Assembly: GCF_006874475.1 (NCBI RefSeq)
Contig: NZ_VIRM01000032.1
Location: 1-64,000 of the forward strand
Direction: 5' to 3'
From: Microbispora hainanensis
Lineage (GTDB): Bacteria > Actinomycetota > Actinomycetes > Streptosporangiales > Streptosporangiaceae
DNA: 64,000 bases
Position 1 is the first letter of the stretch, and the number at the start of each line of letters is the position of its first letter. Below are positions 7,398 to 15,514 of this stretch, piece after piece. The position numbers and the translations under genes were made by a program. The notes beneath the pieces were generated by a model. The model made no database searches and was not told the origin of the DNA. It saw only the letters and a program-made list of their open reading frames with translations.

Positions 7398-8996
7398 TCA
7401 GGCAAGCGCCACAAGATCGGAAAATTCGTCGCTCCATGCGTCTTCTACTCCGTCTGGCAACAGAATCACCCTATCCGGCTTCAGCGCCTCGACCGCCCCC
7501 TCGTCGTGCGTGACCAGCACAATCGCGCCGGTGTAGGAGCCGAGGGCGGCCAGGACCTGGTCGCGGGAGGCCGGATCGAGGTTGTTGGTGGGCTCGTCGA
7601 GCAGCAGGACGTTGGCGCTCGACAGCACCAGCGTCGCGAGGGCGAGACGGGTCTTCTCGCCGCCGGACAGGACCCCGGCGGGCTTGTCCACGTCGTCTCC
7701 GGTGAACAGGAACGACCCCAGCACCTTGCGCAGGTCGACGTCGGCCAGGTCGGGCCCGGCCGACCGCATGTTCTCCAGGACCGTGCGCTCGGGATCGAGC
7801 GTCTCGTGCTCCTGCGCGTAGTAGCCGAGCTTGAGCCCGTGGCCCGGCAGGACCTCGCCCGTGTCGGGCTTCTCGATGCCCGCGAACAGGCGCAACAGGG
7901 TCGTCTTGCCCGCGCCGTTCAGGCCCAGGATGACAATCCGCGAGCCCCGGTCGACCGCGGCGTCGACGTCGGTGAACACCTCCAGCGAGCCGTACGACTT
8001 GGACAGGCCGCGGGCGGTCAGCGGGGTCTTCCCGCAGGGCGCGGGGTCGGGGAAGCGCAGCTTGGCGACGCGGTCGGAGCGCCGCTCGCCCTCCACGCCG
8101 GACAGCAGCCGCCGGGCGCGCCGCTCCATGTCCTGGGCCGCCTTGGCCTTGGTGGCCTTCGCCCGCATGCGGTCGGCCTGGGACAGCAGCGCGGACGCCT
8201 GCCGCTCGGCGTTGGCCCGCTCGCGCTTGCGCCGCTTCTCGTCGGTCTCCCGCTGGGCGAGATAGGCCTTCCAGCCGACGTTGTAGGTGTCGATCACGCA
8301 GCGGTTGGCGTCGAGATGGAGCACCCGGTTTACCGTCGCATCAAGAAGGTTCACGTCATGGCTGATGATCACCAAGCCGCCCTGGTGCGAGCGCAAAAAA
8401 TCACGAAGCCAGCCGATCGAGTCCGCATCGAGGTGGTTTGTCGGCTCGTCAAGCAGGAGAGTCTCCGCTCCGGAGAACAGAATCCGGGCCAGCTCCACCC
8501 GCCGTCGCTGGCCGCCGGACAGGGTCTCCAGCGGCTGGCCGAGGACGCGGTCGGGCAGCCCGAGGCTCGACGCGATCGAGGCCGCCTCGGACTCCGCCGC
8601 GTAACCGCCGAGGACGTGCAGGCGGTCCTCCAGGCGGCCGTAGGCACGCACCGCGCGGTCGCGCACGCGCTGGTCGTCGGCCGCCATCCCGGCCTCGGCC
8701 TCGCGCAGCTCGCGGAGCACGTCGTCGAGGCCGCGGGCCGACAGGATGCGGTCGCGCGCCAGCACGCTCAGGTCGCCGGTGCGGGGGTCCTGCGGCAGGT
8801 AGCCGACGCTGCCGGAGATCGTGACCGTGCCCGCGGCGGGCAGCCCCTCCCCCGCCAGGACCTTGGTGAGGGTGGTCTTGCCGGCGCCGTTGCGGCCGAC
8901 CAGGCCGATCTTGTCGCCCGGGTTCACCCGGAACGAGGCGCCCTCGATGAGGAGGCGCGAGCCCGCGCGAAGTTCGATGTCGGTTGCGATGATCAT
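7398..8996 (-). CDS. ABC-F family ATPase (soluble, ribosome-associated type)
   Basis: Two ABC ATPase domains in one chain without membrane segments, the ABC-F layout. Domain 1 has Walker A GRNGAGKTT, signature LSGGQRRRVELAR and Walker B LLLDEPTNHLD. Domain 2 has GLNGAGKTT, LSGGEKTRLALAT and LLLDEPTNNLD. The charged linker between them (about residues 235-300, YLAQRETDEKRRKRERANAERQ) is the region that reaches into the ribosome in characterised members. The family modulates translation or gives resistance to ribosome-targeting drugs. Without a diagnostic linker a housekeeping role is as likely as resistance. ATG 8996 matches the usual N-terminus (MIIATDIELRAG); an upstream GTG at 9041 would add 15 residues. 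Two patches (7380-7500 and about 8310-8480) are noticeably lower in GC than the rest. Confidence 0.92.
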   Translation of the reverse strand: MIIATDIELRAGSRLLIEGASFRVNPGDKIGLVGRNGAGKTTLTKVLAGEGLPAAGTVTISGSVGYLPQDPRTGDLSVLARDRILSARGLDDVLRELREAEAGMAADDQRVRDRAVRAYGRLEDRLHVLGGYAAESEAASIASSLGLPDRVLGQPLETLSGGQRRRVELARILFSGAETLLLDEPTNHLDADSIGWLRDFLRSHQGGLVIISHDVNLLDATVNRVLHLDANRCVIDTYNVGWKAYLAQRETDEKRRKRERANAERQASALLSQADRMRAKATKAKAAQDMERRARRLLSGVEGERRSDRVAKLRFPDPAPCGKTPLTARGLSKSYGSLEVFTDVDAAVDRGSRIVILGLNGAGKTTLLRLFAGIEKPDTGEVLPGHGLKLGYYAQEHETLDPERTVLENMRSAGPDLADVDLRKVLGSFLFTGDDVDKPAGVLSGGEKTRLALATLVLSSANVLLLDEPTNNLDPASRDQVLAALGSYTGAIVLVTHDEGAVEALKPDRVILLPDGVEDAWSDEFSDLVALA

Positions 8997-9146
8997 GATT
9001 AAGGGGACACTCCCGTAGGTGATGAGGTCGGGGATCGGCACCGGGAGCGATCAATCGGGAGTGCGCATGGGCTCAAGTGTAGTGCCGCCCTGTCCACCAT
9101 CGCCTGCGCGGAAACCCCGCCCGTGTCCCCTTCGTCGCACAGGCGG

Positions 9147-9911
9147 TCAGGGGTCGAGCAGGCGGATCCGCACGGCGCGGAACAGCGCGGGGGCGCCCTC
9201 CAGAACCGGCATCCGGGGGTCGGGCACGGCGAGGAAGGGGCCGGACTCCAGCGCGAACACCGGCGCGAGACGGCGGTCGCGCCTGAGCTCGTCGATCGAG
9301 CGCCGGTCTCCGCCGAGCACGACGGCCTCCAGGTCCGGGAGCCTCGGCAGGAGCACCCGGGCGGCCACGTCGGCGGCGGCCCGCAGCGCCTCGGCCGACT
9401 GCTTGTCCCTGCGCCGGGCGAAGCGCTGCTGCGACCACCCGCCCGCCGCGCTGCGCCCGTGGACCTGACGCGAGCCGACCTTGCCCGTGACGAGGCGGGC
9501 GCCGGTGAAGACGCCTGCGGCGTGCCCGCCGAGCCGGGCCAGCAGCACGCCGACGGTCCGCTCCCGGCACACGTGGGACACCAGCGCCGCCGCGGCCGGG
9601 GGAAGCCGGAACCCGCCCTCGTGCGCGCCGTCGCGCCCGTCGCCGTCGCTCTGGTGCCCACCGTCGCCGTCGCCCCCGCGGTCGCTGTCTCCCACTCCGC
9701 CGCGGTGGCCGGCGCGGGAGGGGCGCAGCGGCGGGAACGGCACCTGGCACTCGGCCACCGCTCCGTCGGCGGCGTCGAGACGGACCACGTCAGGCAGGAC
9801 GACGGCCTCGATCGCGCCGTGCCGCTCGGCGAAACGCGCGATCCATCCGGCGAGCCGCTCGGGGGCGACCGAGATCCGTCTGCCGCCTCCCGCGGCGGGC
9901 CCTGCCGTCAT
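9147..9911 (-). CDS. acVLRF1-type Vms1-like release factor / peptidyl-tRNA hydrolase
   Basis: The segment KVGSRQVHGRSAAGGWSQ followed by QRFARRR (about residues 143-167) is the hallmark of the actinobacterial branch of VLRF1 proteins, relatives of eukaryotic Vms1/ANKZF1 and eRF1. These are predicted to release nascent chains from stalled ribosomes, with the Gly-Gly...Gln loop as the catalytic element. The C-terminal half has the expected alpha/beta core (LEAVVLGGDRRSIDELRRD). Between the two halves is a Gly/Asp-rich insertion of about 30 residues (residues 70-100), likely a flexible loop. Length is 254 aa. The upstream neighbour in transcription order is intergenic DNA; the downstream neighbour is the ABC-F ATPase, so the two form a translation-linked pair. 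No Shine-Dalgarno sequence is seen and the start may be leaderless. Confidence 0.85.
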   Translation of the reverse strand: MTAGPAAGGGRRISVAPERLAGWIARFAERHGAIEAVVLPDVVRLDAADGAVAECQVPFPPLRPSRAGHRGGVGDSDRGGDGDGGHQSDGDGRDGAHEGGFRLPPAAAALVSHVCRERTVGVLLARLGGHAAGVFTGARLVTGKVGSRQVHGRSAAGGWSQQRFARRRDKQSAEALRAAADVAARVLLPRLPDLEAVVLGGDRRSIDELRRDRRLAPVFALESGPFLAVPDPRMPVLEGAPALFRAVRIRLLDP

Positions 9912-9925
9912 GGCTGATCAGCCTA
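9912..9925 (-). promoter_or_regulatory. Possible leaderless promoter of the acVLRF1 gene with 12-bp palindrome
   Basis: Directly before the ATG lies the perfect palindrome GGCTGATCAGCC (9912-9923). On the minus strand the hexamer TAGGCT (9920-9925) sits 8 nt before the ATG, the spacing expected for a -10 element of a leaderless transcript. The -35 is weak. The gene lacks a recognisable ribosome-binding site, which fits. Confidence 0.35.
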
Positions 9926-9969
9926 GCCGTGCACCCGTCTGTAGGCTTCCGCCCAACTGACCGGGAAAT

Positions 9970-11298
9970 GTGGGTGAACTTCGTCCCGCGAACGGCATCG
10001 CCGGGCGATTTCTGTCCCAGAATTCAATCGTGTCGCTCCCCGTCTCCCCGGCGGCGCCGCTCGCCGCGACCCCGCAACGCGTCCCGGCGCCCGGCGCGGC
10101 TCCGGCGACCCCCTTCCCGCCCGCCGGCGGGCGGGACCATCCCCCGTCGGACACCGCGACGGGCACCGCGACGGACGCCGGGTGGGAGCAGGGCCCGGCC
10201 GTCCCGCTCTTCCTCCCGGTGGTCGACCTCGGCACCGGCGGCGCCGTGGCCGTCGAGGTGATCACCGAGGGCGCGTCCTCCGCCGGACCGGGCATGGGGA
10301 CCACGGTGAACGGCCTGCTGGCCGCCGCCCGCGAGGAGGCCCTGCTGCCGCTGGTCCTGCCGATCTCCGCCGCCGCCGTGGCCGGCGGTCCGGCCGGCCT
10401 CGCGCCGCTGCACGAGGCCATGCGCGTGTCCAACCGGCGTCCCCGCGAGGTCATCCTCGTTATCGAGGGCGACACCGCGTACGTGCAGCGCACCGCCCTG
10501 CTGTCCGGGATCGAGGGGCTGCGCGCGATGGGCTATCTCATCGCGTTCGGCGCCATCGGCACCGCCCCGCTGCCGCTCGACCTGCTCGCCGACGCCTCGC
10601 CGTACATGATCGCGCTGTCCCCCGGCATGGTGGCACGAGGGCCGCGCGACCCCCGGCACGGCGCGCTCGCGGAGTCGCTGGTGCGGCTCGCACGCGGCGT
10701 CGGCGCCCACGTGCTCGCCCCGGGCCTGCGGGACGAGGCGCAACTGGCGGCGGTGCGCGGCTGGGGGATCCGGCTCGCGCAGGGTCCTCTGCTCGCGCCG
10801 TCCGGCTGGCGGCCCTCCCACGGGTACAACCGCGTCCACGTGCCGCTGCCGGTGCCGGAGGCGGCCCCCTCCACCGCGTCGCTGGGCCCCCGGGTGCAGG
10901 AGCTCCTGCTTCCCGCGGTGACGCTGCCGGCCGAGTCGACGGCCGAGGAGGTGGTCGCCGTGCTGAGCGCCGAACCCTCGATCACGAGCGTGATCCTGGT
11001 GGACGAATACCAGCGGCCGCAGGGCAGCATCGACCGCAGCCGGTTCCTGCTCTTCATGGCCGGGGCGTACGGCCACGCGCTGCACGCGAAGAAGCCGGCC
11101 GGCCGCCTGGCGGACGCGGCGAAGATCGTGGCGAAGACGACCCCGGTGATCGCGGCCATGCAGGTGGCGGGGCGGGACAACGCCCGCGTGTACGACGACC
11201 TGGTGGTGGTCGACGAGGTCGGCAGGTGCCTGGGCGTGGTGCGGGTCGGCGACCTGCTGCGGCACGCCGCCGACCTCCAGTCGCAGCAGGACCGCTGA
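9970..11298 (+). CDS. Degenerate EAL-domain protein with C-terminal CBS-like region
   Basis: After a Pro/Ala-rich disordered lead of about 70 residues, residues 75-290 follow the EAL phosphodiesterase fold: LPVVDLGTGGAVAVEVI replaces the EAL-L-R signature and GYLIAFGAIGTAPLPLDLL stands where catalytic domains have the DDFGTG motif. The metal-binding acids are therefore missing and c-di-GMP hydrolysis is unlikely; a binding or scaffolding role is inferred. The last 120 residues (SITSVILVDEYQRPQG ... YDDLVVVDEVGRCLGVV) look like a CBS pair. No membrane segment. GTG 9970 gives 442 aa; GTG 10030 is an alternative that removes 20 non-conserved residues. Divergent from the acVLRF1 gene. It ends 6 bp from the convergent response regulator. 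Confidence 0.78.
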   Translation: MGELRPANGIAGRFLSQNSIVSLPVSPAAPLAATPQRVPAPGAAPATPFPPAGGRDHPPSDTATGTATDAGWEQGPAVPLFLPVVDLGTGGAVAVEVITEGASSAGPGMGTTVNGLLAAAREEALLPLVLPISAAAVAGGPAGLAPLHEAMRVSNRRPREVILVIEGDTAYVQRTALLSGIEGLRAMGYLIAFGAIGTAPLPLDLLADASPYMIALSPGMVARGPRDPRHGALAESLVRLARGVGAHVLAPGLRDEAQLAAVRGWGIRLAQGPLLAPSGWRPSHGYNRVHVPLPVPEAAPSTASLGPRVQELLLPAVTLPAESTAEEVVAVLSAEPSITSVILVDEYQRPQGSIDRSRFLLFMAGAYGHALHAKKPAGRLADAAKIVAKTTPVIAAMQVAGRDNARVYDDLVVVDEVGRCLGVVRVGDLLRHAADLQSQQDR

Positions 11299-11304
11299 GC
11301 GCGG

Positions 11305-11910
11305 TCAGAGCCAGCCCTGCGCCTGGGCCTTCTGGACGGCCTCGATCCGGTTGCGCGCTCCGGTCTTCTGGATGGCCGCCGACAGGTAGTTGCGCACCGT
11401 GCCCTCCGACAGGTGCAGCCGCAGCGCGATGTCGTTGATCGTCGAGCCGTCCGCGGCGGCGGACAGCACGTCGCGCTCGCGCGGCGACAGGGGGTTCGGC
11501 CCGGCGCTGAGCGCGGCGGCGGCCAGCCCCGGATCGATCACGCGCTCGCCCCGCAGCACCCGCCTGATCGCGGCGGCCAGTTCGCTCGCGGGGCTGTCCT
11601 TCACCAGGAAGGCCACCGCTCCGGCCTCCATCGCGCGGCGCAGGTAGCCGGGCCTGCCGAAGGTCGTGAGGATCACCACCCGGCATCCGGGGACCCGGCG
11701 GCGCAGCTCCTCGGCGGCGGAGATCCCGTCCCTGCCGGGCATCTCGATGTCGAGCAGCGCGATGTCCGGCCTGGTCGCCTCGGCGACGGCGATCACCTCC
11801 TCGCCGTCCGCCGCCTCTCCGACCACCTCGATGTCGGGCTCCAGGCCGAGCAGGGAGGCGAGCGCCCCCCGCACCATGCTCTGGTCCTCCGCCAGCACGA
11901 CCCTGATCAC
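11305..11910 (-). CDS. LuxR/NarL-type response regulator (DesR-like)
   Basis: The receiver domain (residues 1-120) has the acidic pair in LAEDQSM, the phospho-acceptor Asp in ALLDIEMPG and the Lys in FLVKDSP. The C-terminal HTH (PLSPRERDVLSAAADGSTINDIALRLHLSEGTVRNYLSAAIQK) is of the LuxR type. Length 201 aa is usual. Its ATG overlaps the stop of the kinase gene by 4 bp, so it is the last gene of a four-gene operon (ABC ATPase, permease, kinase, regulator). Such arrangements usually make the exporter self-regulated in response to membrane-active compounds; here that is inferred from context. Confidence 0.93.
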   Translation of the reverse strand: MIRVVLAEDQSMVRGALASLLGLEPDIEVVGEAADGEEVIAVAEATRPDIALLDIEMPGRDGISAAEELRRRVPGCRVVILTTFGRPGYLRRAMEAGAVAFLVKDSPASELAAAIRRVLRGERVIDPGLAAAALSAGPNPLSPRERDVLSAAADGSTINDIALRLHLSEGTVRNYLSAAIQKTGARNRIEAVQKAQAQGWL

Positions 11911-13073
11911 TCGCCCAACCTATCCGCGATCATCTCCGGCGTACGGTCCAGGGGCGGCGGAACCGCCACCCGCACCCGGAACCCCCGCTTGCCACCTTCG
12001 ACCTGCAGGCTCCCGCCCGCCGCGTGCACCCGCTCGCCGAGCCCGGTGAGGCCGTTGCCCGGCTCGTACGCGCCGCCGCCGTTGTCGGCGATCTCCAGCA
12101 CCGCGCCCTCCTCGTCGTACGACACGTCGATCTCGCAGCGGGTGGCCCCGGAATGCCGTACGACGTTGATGGTGGCCTCGCGTACGGCCCAGGCGAACAG
12201 GCCGTCGAGGTCCTCGGGCAGCGGGGTGCCGCAGGTGCGCACCGTGAGGGCGACGCCGGCGACTCCCAGCGAGGACCTGGCGCCGTCGATCTCCTCCGAC
12301 AGCCGGCGCCGGCGATATCCGCTGACGGCCTCGCGCACCTGGGCCAGCGCCTGCCGCGCCACCGACTCGATGTCCGCCACCTCCCCGGCGGCCTTCGGCG
12401 AGCCCTGCTCCCCCAGGCGGCGGGCCAGCTCGCTCTTGAGGACGATGAGCGAGAGGCTGTGTCCCAGCAGGTCGTGCAGGTCCCGGGCGATCCGCAGCCG
12501 CTCCTCCGTGGCGGCCAGCCTGGCGACCTCGCTCTGCGCCTGTTTGAGCTGGACGACGAGGACGCGGGTGTTGCGGACGCTCACGAACAGCACGCCGAGC
12601 GTGATGATCTGCAGCACGAGCGCCCACACCGTGCCGTCGTCGGCGCCCATGATCTTGCCTTCGGCGACGACGAGCCCGGCCATGGCCGCGATCCCCAGCA
12701 GGGCGCGGCGTGGTGGCAGGCCCATCGCGAAGACGACCACCAGGTAGACCGCCAGGGTCAGCCAGGAAGGGCTCCGGAAGATCAACGGGAAGACGGCCGC
12801 CATCACCGTCGCGACGCCGAGCAGGGGGAACATCCACCGGGGGCGGTGGTCGAAATCACGCGGCGCCAGCACGACCGCAAGGTAGACGGCCACGAAGACC
12901 GCGAGTGCGCCCATCCACCAGACCGCCCGCGCGCCGCTCACCGTGCCGTTGGTCACCTCGGACACCGGGTAGAAGACGTAGATCAGGCCCATCGACATGC
13001 CCATCAGGCGCCTCAGGCGGGAGGGACGCTCGTCGATCCCGCCGAAGGTGAACACGTTGGCCAGCCGGATCAT
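11907..13073 (-). CDS. Sensor histidine kinase, HisKA_3 type (DesK-like)
   Basis: Five or six hydrophobic segments (about residues 20-150, for example MGLIYVFYPVSEV, MGALAVFVAVYLAVVLA, VYLVVVFAMGLPP) precede a short coiled coil and the phospho-acceptor motif RDLHDLLGHSLSLIVLKSEL. The C-terminal ATPase has an N-box (FAWAVREATINVVRHSGA) and G-boxes (EIADNGGG, GLTGLGERV). ATG 13073 is chosen because CGGAGGG lies about 9 nt upstream; ATG 13094 would add seven residues that contain that sequence. 388 aa. The membrane-embedded sensor without a large extracellular domain fits DesK-type detection of membrane state or of a lipophilic drug. Confidence 0.92.
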   Translation of the reverse strand: MIRLANVFTFGGIDERPSRLRRLMGMSMGLIYVFYPVSEVTNGTVSGARAVWWMGALAVFVAVYLAVVLAPRDFDHRPRWMFPLLGVATVMAAVFPLIFRSPSWLTLAVYLVVVFAMGLPPRRALLGIAAMAGLVVAEGKIMGADDGTVWALVLQIITLGVLFVSVRNTRVLVVQLKQAQSEVARLAATEERLRIARDLHDLLGHSLSLIVLKSELARRLGEQGSPKAAGEVADIESVARQALAQVREAVSGYRRRRLSEEIDGARSSLGVAGVALTVRTCGTPLPEDLDGLFAWAVREATINVVRHSGATRCEIDVSYDEEGAVLEIADNGGGAYEPGNGLTGLGERVHAAGGSLQVEGGKRGFRVRVAVPPPLDRTPEMIADRLGE

Positions 13074-13146
13074 CCCGCTGTCCCTCCGAAGCATGGTGGA
13101 GTCAGATGCACGTCACGCTGTTCCTGTCAGGCGCGGACTGTTCCTG

Positions 13147-13884
13147 TCAGTCGCGGACTGTGGCACGACGGTAGGCGAAGAGCGCGAACGCCACCAAGGC
13201 CACCCCCCAGGCGAGGATGCCGGCCGCGTCGGCCGCGTGCGGGGTCTCGCCCGCCGCGATCTGCCAACCGATGCGCGCGTAGTCGTACGACGGGGTCACG
13301 TGGGCGATGCTCTTCATGGCCGCGGGCATCATGCTCTCGGGGAACCAGAGCCCGCCGAGCAGGGCGAGCCCGAACATGCCGATCATCGCGACGGGCTGCG
13401 CGGTGTCGGGCGGCAGCAGGGATCCGATCGCCAGGCCGAGCGCCGCGAACGGAATCGTGCCGGCCCACATCGCCAGGATCAGCCCCACCCACTGCAGCGG
13501 CGACAGCGAGACGTGCTGGGTCACCACCGCGGCCAGGCCGACCAGCAGCAGCGACGGCAGCACCAGCAGCATCGAGGAGATCAGCTTCGTCAGGATGATG
13601 GCCCGGCCCGGCAGCGGGGTGATCTGGAGCTGCCGCAGCCAGCCGCTGTGCCGCTCCTGCGACCAGGGCACGGCCGTCGACATCATGGCGGCGGCCAGCG
13701 CGCCGTACGCCGCCATCGAGACCATCAGCAGGACGCTGCCGCGCAGCCCGGTCGCCTGGTCGGACTCCGACCCCCAGAGGTTGGAGTAGAGGAGGTAGAA
13801 CCCGACGGGGAAGGCGACCACGAAGATGATGTAGCGCTTGTTGCGCAGCATCCGCAGCATCTCGACCTTGATGTAGTGCCGCAT
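13147..13884 (-). CDS. ABC-2 type transporter permease
   Basis: A 245-aa protein with about six transmembrane helices (IIFVVAFPVGFYLLYSN near the N-terminus, then GSVLLMVSMAAYGALAAAMM, LISSMLLVLPSLLLVGLAAVV, PVAMIGMFGLALLGGLWFP and a last segment near the C-terminus). It matches the DrrB/NatB-like ABC-2 permease pattern, including the conserved GGLWFPESMMP before the last loop. GGAGG lies 7 nt before the ATG. Its ATPase partner ends 2 bp upstream, so the two are translated together as the membrane half of an efflux pump. The substrate is unknown. Confidence 0.92.
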   Translation of the reverse strand: MRHYIKVEMLRMLRNKRYIIFVVAFPVGFYLLYSNLWGSESDQATGLRGSVLLMVSMAAYGALAAAMMSTAVPWSQERHSGWLRQLQITPLPGRAIILTKLISSMLLVLPSLLLVGLAAVVTQHVSLSPLQWVGLILAMWAGTIPFAALGLAIGSLLPPDTAQPVAMIGMFGLALLGGLWFPESMMPAAMKSIAHVTPSYDYARIGWQIAAGETPHAADAAGILAWGVALVAFALFAYRRATVRD

Positions 13885-13886
13885 GG

Positions 13887-14771
13887 TCAGGCCTCCTTGG
13901 TGAGGGCGAGGAAGGCGTCCTCCAGGTCGGCCCCGTGGAGCTGGAGATCGCGGACGTCGAGGGTGGTCTTGCGATAGAGGGCGGCGACGGTGGCGTCGAG
14001 ATCGGTGGTGCGCAGCGTGACCCGGCCGCTCTGGAGCTCCACGCCGGTCGTCCCGGGCAGGGCGTCGAGCCCGGCCACCGGCTGGTCGCCCAGCAGGAAG
14101 CTCACCGCCTGACCGGCGACGCCGGCCTTGATCTCGGCGGCGCTGCCGTCGGCGACGACCCGGCCGCGGGCGATCACGACGACCCGGTCGGCGTTCTCGT
14201 CGGCCTCTTCCAGATAGTGGGTGGCGAACAGGATCGTCCGGCCACCGGCGGCGTATGCCCGCATGTTGTCCCAGAACGTGCGGCGCGACTCGACGTCCAT
14301 GGCCGCGGTGGGCTCGTCGAGCAGCAGCAGCCTCGGGCCGCCCGCGATGGCCAGCGCGAACCGCACCCGCTGGGTCTGGCCGCCGGACAGCCGGTCGGCC
14401 CGCCGCCGGGCGAGCTCGGTGAGGTCGGCGAGCCGGAGGATCTCCTCCAGCGGCAGCGGACGGGGATAGAGCCGCCGGACGAAGTCCACGGTCTCGGCCA
14501 CGGTCAGCTCGGGGATCAGCGCGCCCTCCTGGAGCATCGCGCCGATCTCCCCGTCGGAGACCGCCGTCTCCGGCGTCGCGCCGAAGACCCGGATCTCGCC
14601 GGAGCTGGGCCGCAGCAGGCCCAGCAGCATGTTGATCGAGGTGGACTTCCCGGCCCCGTTCGGCCCGAGGAGGGCGACCGTGGCTCCGGCCGGGATCTCC
14701 AGGTCGAGGCCGTCGACCGCGAGCACGTCCCCGTATCTCTTGGTGACGTCGGTGAAGGCGATTGCGTTCAT
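13887..14771 (-). CDS. ABC transporter ATP-binding protein (ABC-2 exporter)
   Basis: A single ATPase domain with Walker A GPNGAGKST, Q-loop IGAMLQEGALIP, signature LSGGQTQRVRFALA, Walker B LLLLDEPTAAMD and H-loop FATHYLEEA, followed by a C-terminal regulatory extension of about 80 residues typical of the DrrA/CcmA group. 294 aa. First gene of the operon ATPase-permease-kinase-regulator on the minus strand. Drug or lipid export is the usual role of this group. The promoter should lie in 14772-14847, where no clear -10/-35 pair was recognised. Confidence 0.93.
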   Translation of the reverse strand: MNAIAFTDVTKRYGDVLAVDGLDLEIPAGATVALLGPNGAGKSTSINMLLGLLRPSSGEIRVFGATPETAVSDGEIGAMLQEGALIPELTVAETVDFVRRLYPRPLPLEEILRLADLTELARRRADRLSGGQTQRVRFALAIAGGPRLLLLDEPTAAMDVESRRTFWDNMRAYAAGGRTILFATHYLEEADENADRVVVIARGRVVADGSAAEIKAGVAGQAVSFLLGDQPVAGLDALPGTTGVELQSGRVTLRTTDLDATVAALYRKTTLDVRDLQLHGADLEDAFLALTKEA

Positions 14772-14847
14772 GCCTTCACGGTAGAGATCGGGCAGGTCCG
14801 ATCATCAGTGCCGCGTCTCCGGCCTTCGCGATGACATTTGTCACCCG

Positions 14848-14877
14848 CCTCCCTCCCCGTACGAGAGGGGAGGGAGG
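14848..14877 (-). terminator. GC-rich hairpin terminator
   Basis: CCTCCCTCCCC and GGGGAGGGAGG form an 11-bp stem around an 8-nt loop, 16 bp beyond the stop of the secreted-protein gene and upstream of the efflux operon. There is no T tract. Confidence 0.6.
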
Positions 14878-14892
14878 AGACCACAGGGGTCG

Positions 14893-15459
14893 TCAGGCAA
14901 CTCGTCTCAGGTCCATCTGGAAGTTCTGCCGCCAGGTCGCGCCGCCGTCGAGGGTGTACTCACCGACCTCGTGCCACGTTCTGCCGGTGAAGCTCAGCGT
15001 GTAGCGGATGGTGGGCCCCCCGGTCTGGAGGCTCCACTGGAAGAAGCGGTCGCCGACCACGGGCACGGACTCGGTGACGTGGCCCTGGGAGAACGCCTCC
15101 CACCGATACTGGCCGGTCTCGTCGCTGTAGCCGACGACCGCGAGCGCGGTGTCCACGATCCTGCGCGGGTCGGCCTTGTCCCGCCCCTGGCCCTCCACCG
15201 TGAGCACCTGGCCGCCCGCCTTGTAGGCCACCTTCTCCGTCTGGAGGAACTCCTGCCGTCCGGAGGCGGTGTCGACCCATCCCGAGCCCGCCCAGCGCCC
15301 GACCATGAAGTCGAGCCTGCGGATCGCGTCGAGTTGCGTCGCGGGGACGTCGGCCGCCCCCGCGCTGGTCGCCGAGCGCTCCGCGGCGACGGCGGGCGCG
15401 CCCGCCGCGAGGGTGAGCGCGCAGATCAACGGCACCAGCAGACGTGATAATCGCATCAT
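14893..15459 (-). CDS. Secreted protein with DUF1579/lipocalin-like domain
   Basis: The N-terminus MMRLSRLLVPLICALTLAAG with APAVAA is a Sec signal peptide with a likely Ala-X-Ala cleavage near residue 26. The mature part contains LDFMVGRWAGSGWV, then a run of alternating strands (RYTLSFTGRTWHEVGEYTLDGGATW) typical of small beta-barrel DUF1579-like proteins, which bind hydrophobic or heme-like ligands in some characterised cases. No ligand can be predicted here. ATG 15459 is preferred over GTG 15477 because it opens the signal peptide. 188 aa, ending in a standard strand without a membrane anchor. Confidence 0.8.
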   Translation of the reverse strand: MMRLSRLLVPLICALTLAAGAPAVAAERSATSAGAADVPATQLDAIRRLDFMVGRWAGSGWVDTASGRQEFLQTEKVAYKAGGQVLTVEGQGRDKADPRRIVDTALAVVGYSDETGQYRWEAFSQGHVTESVPVVGDRFFQWSLQTGGPTIRYTLSFTGRTWHEVGEYTLDGGATWRQNFQMDLRRVA

Positions 15460-15514
15460 GACGTGATCTTGACACACGGTGCGCCACGGCGACAGACCGT
15501 GGAAACGGCCTGGT

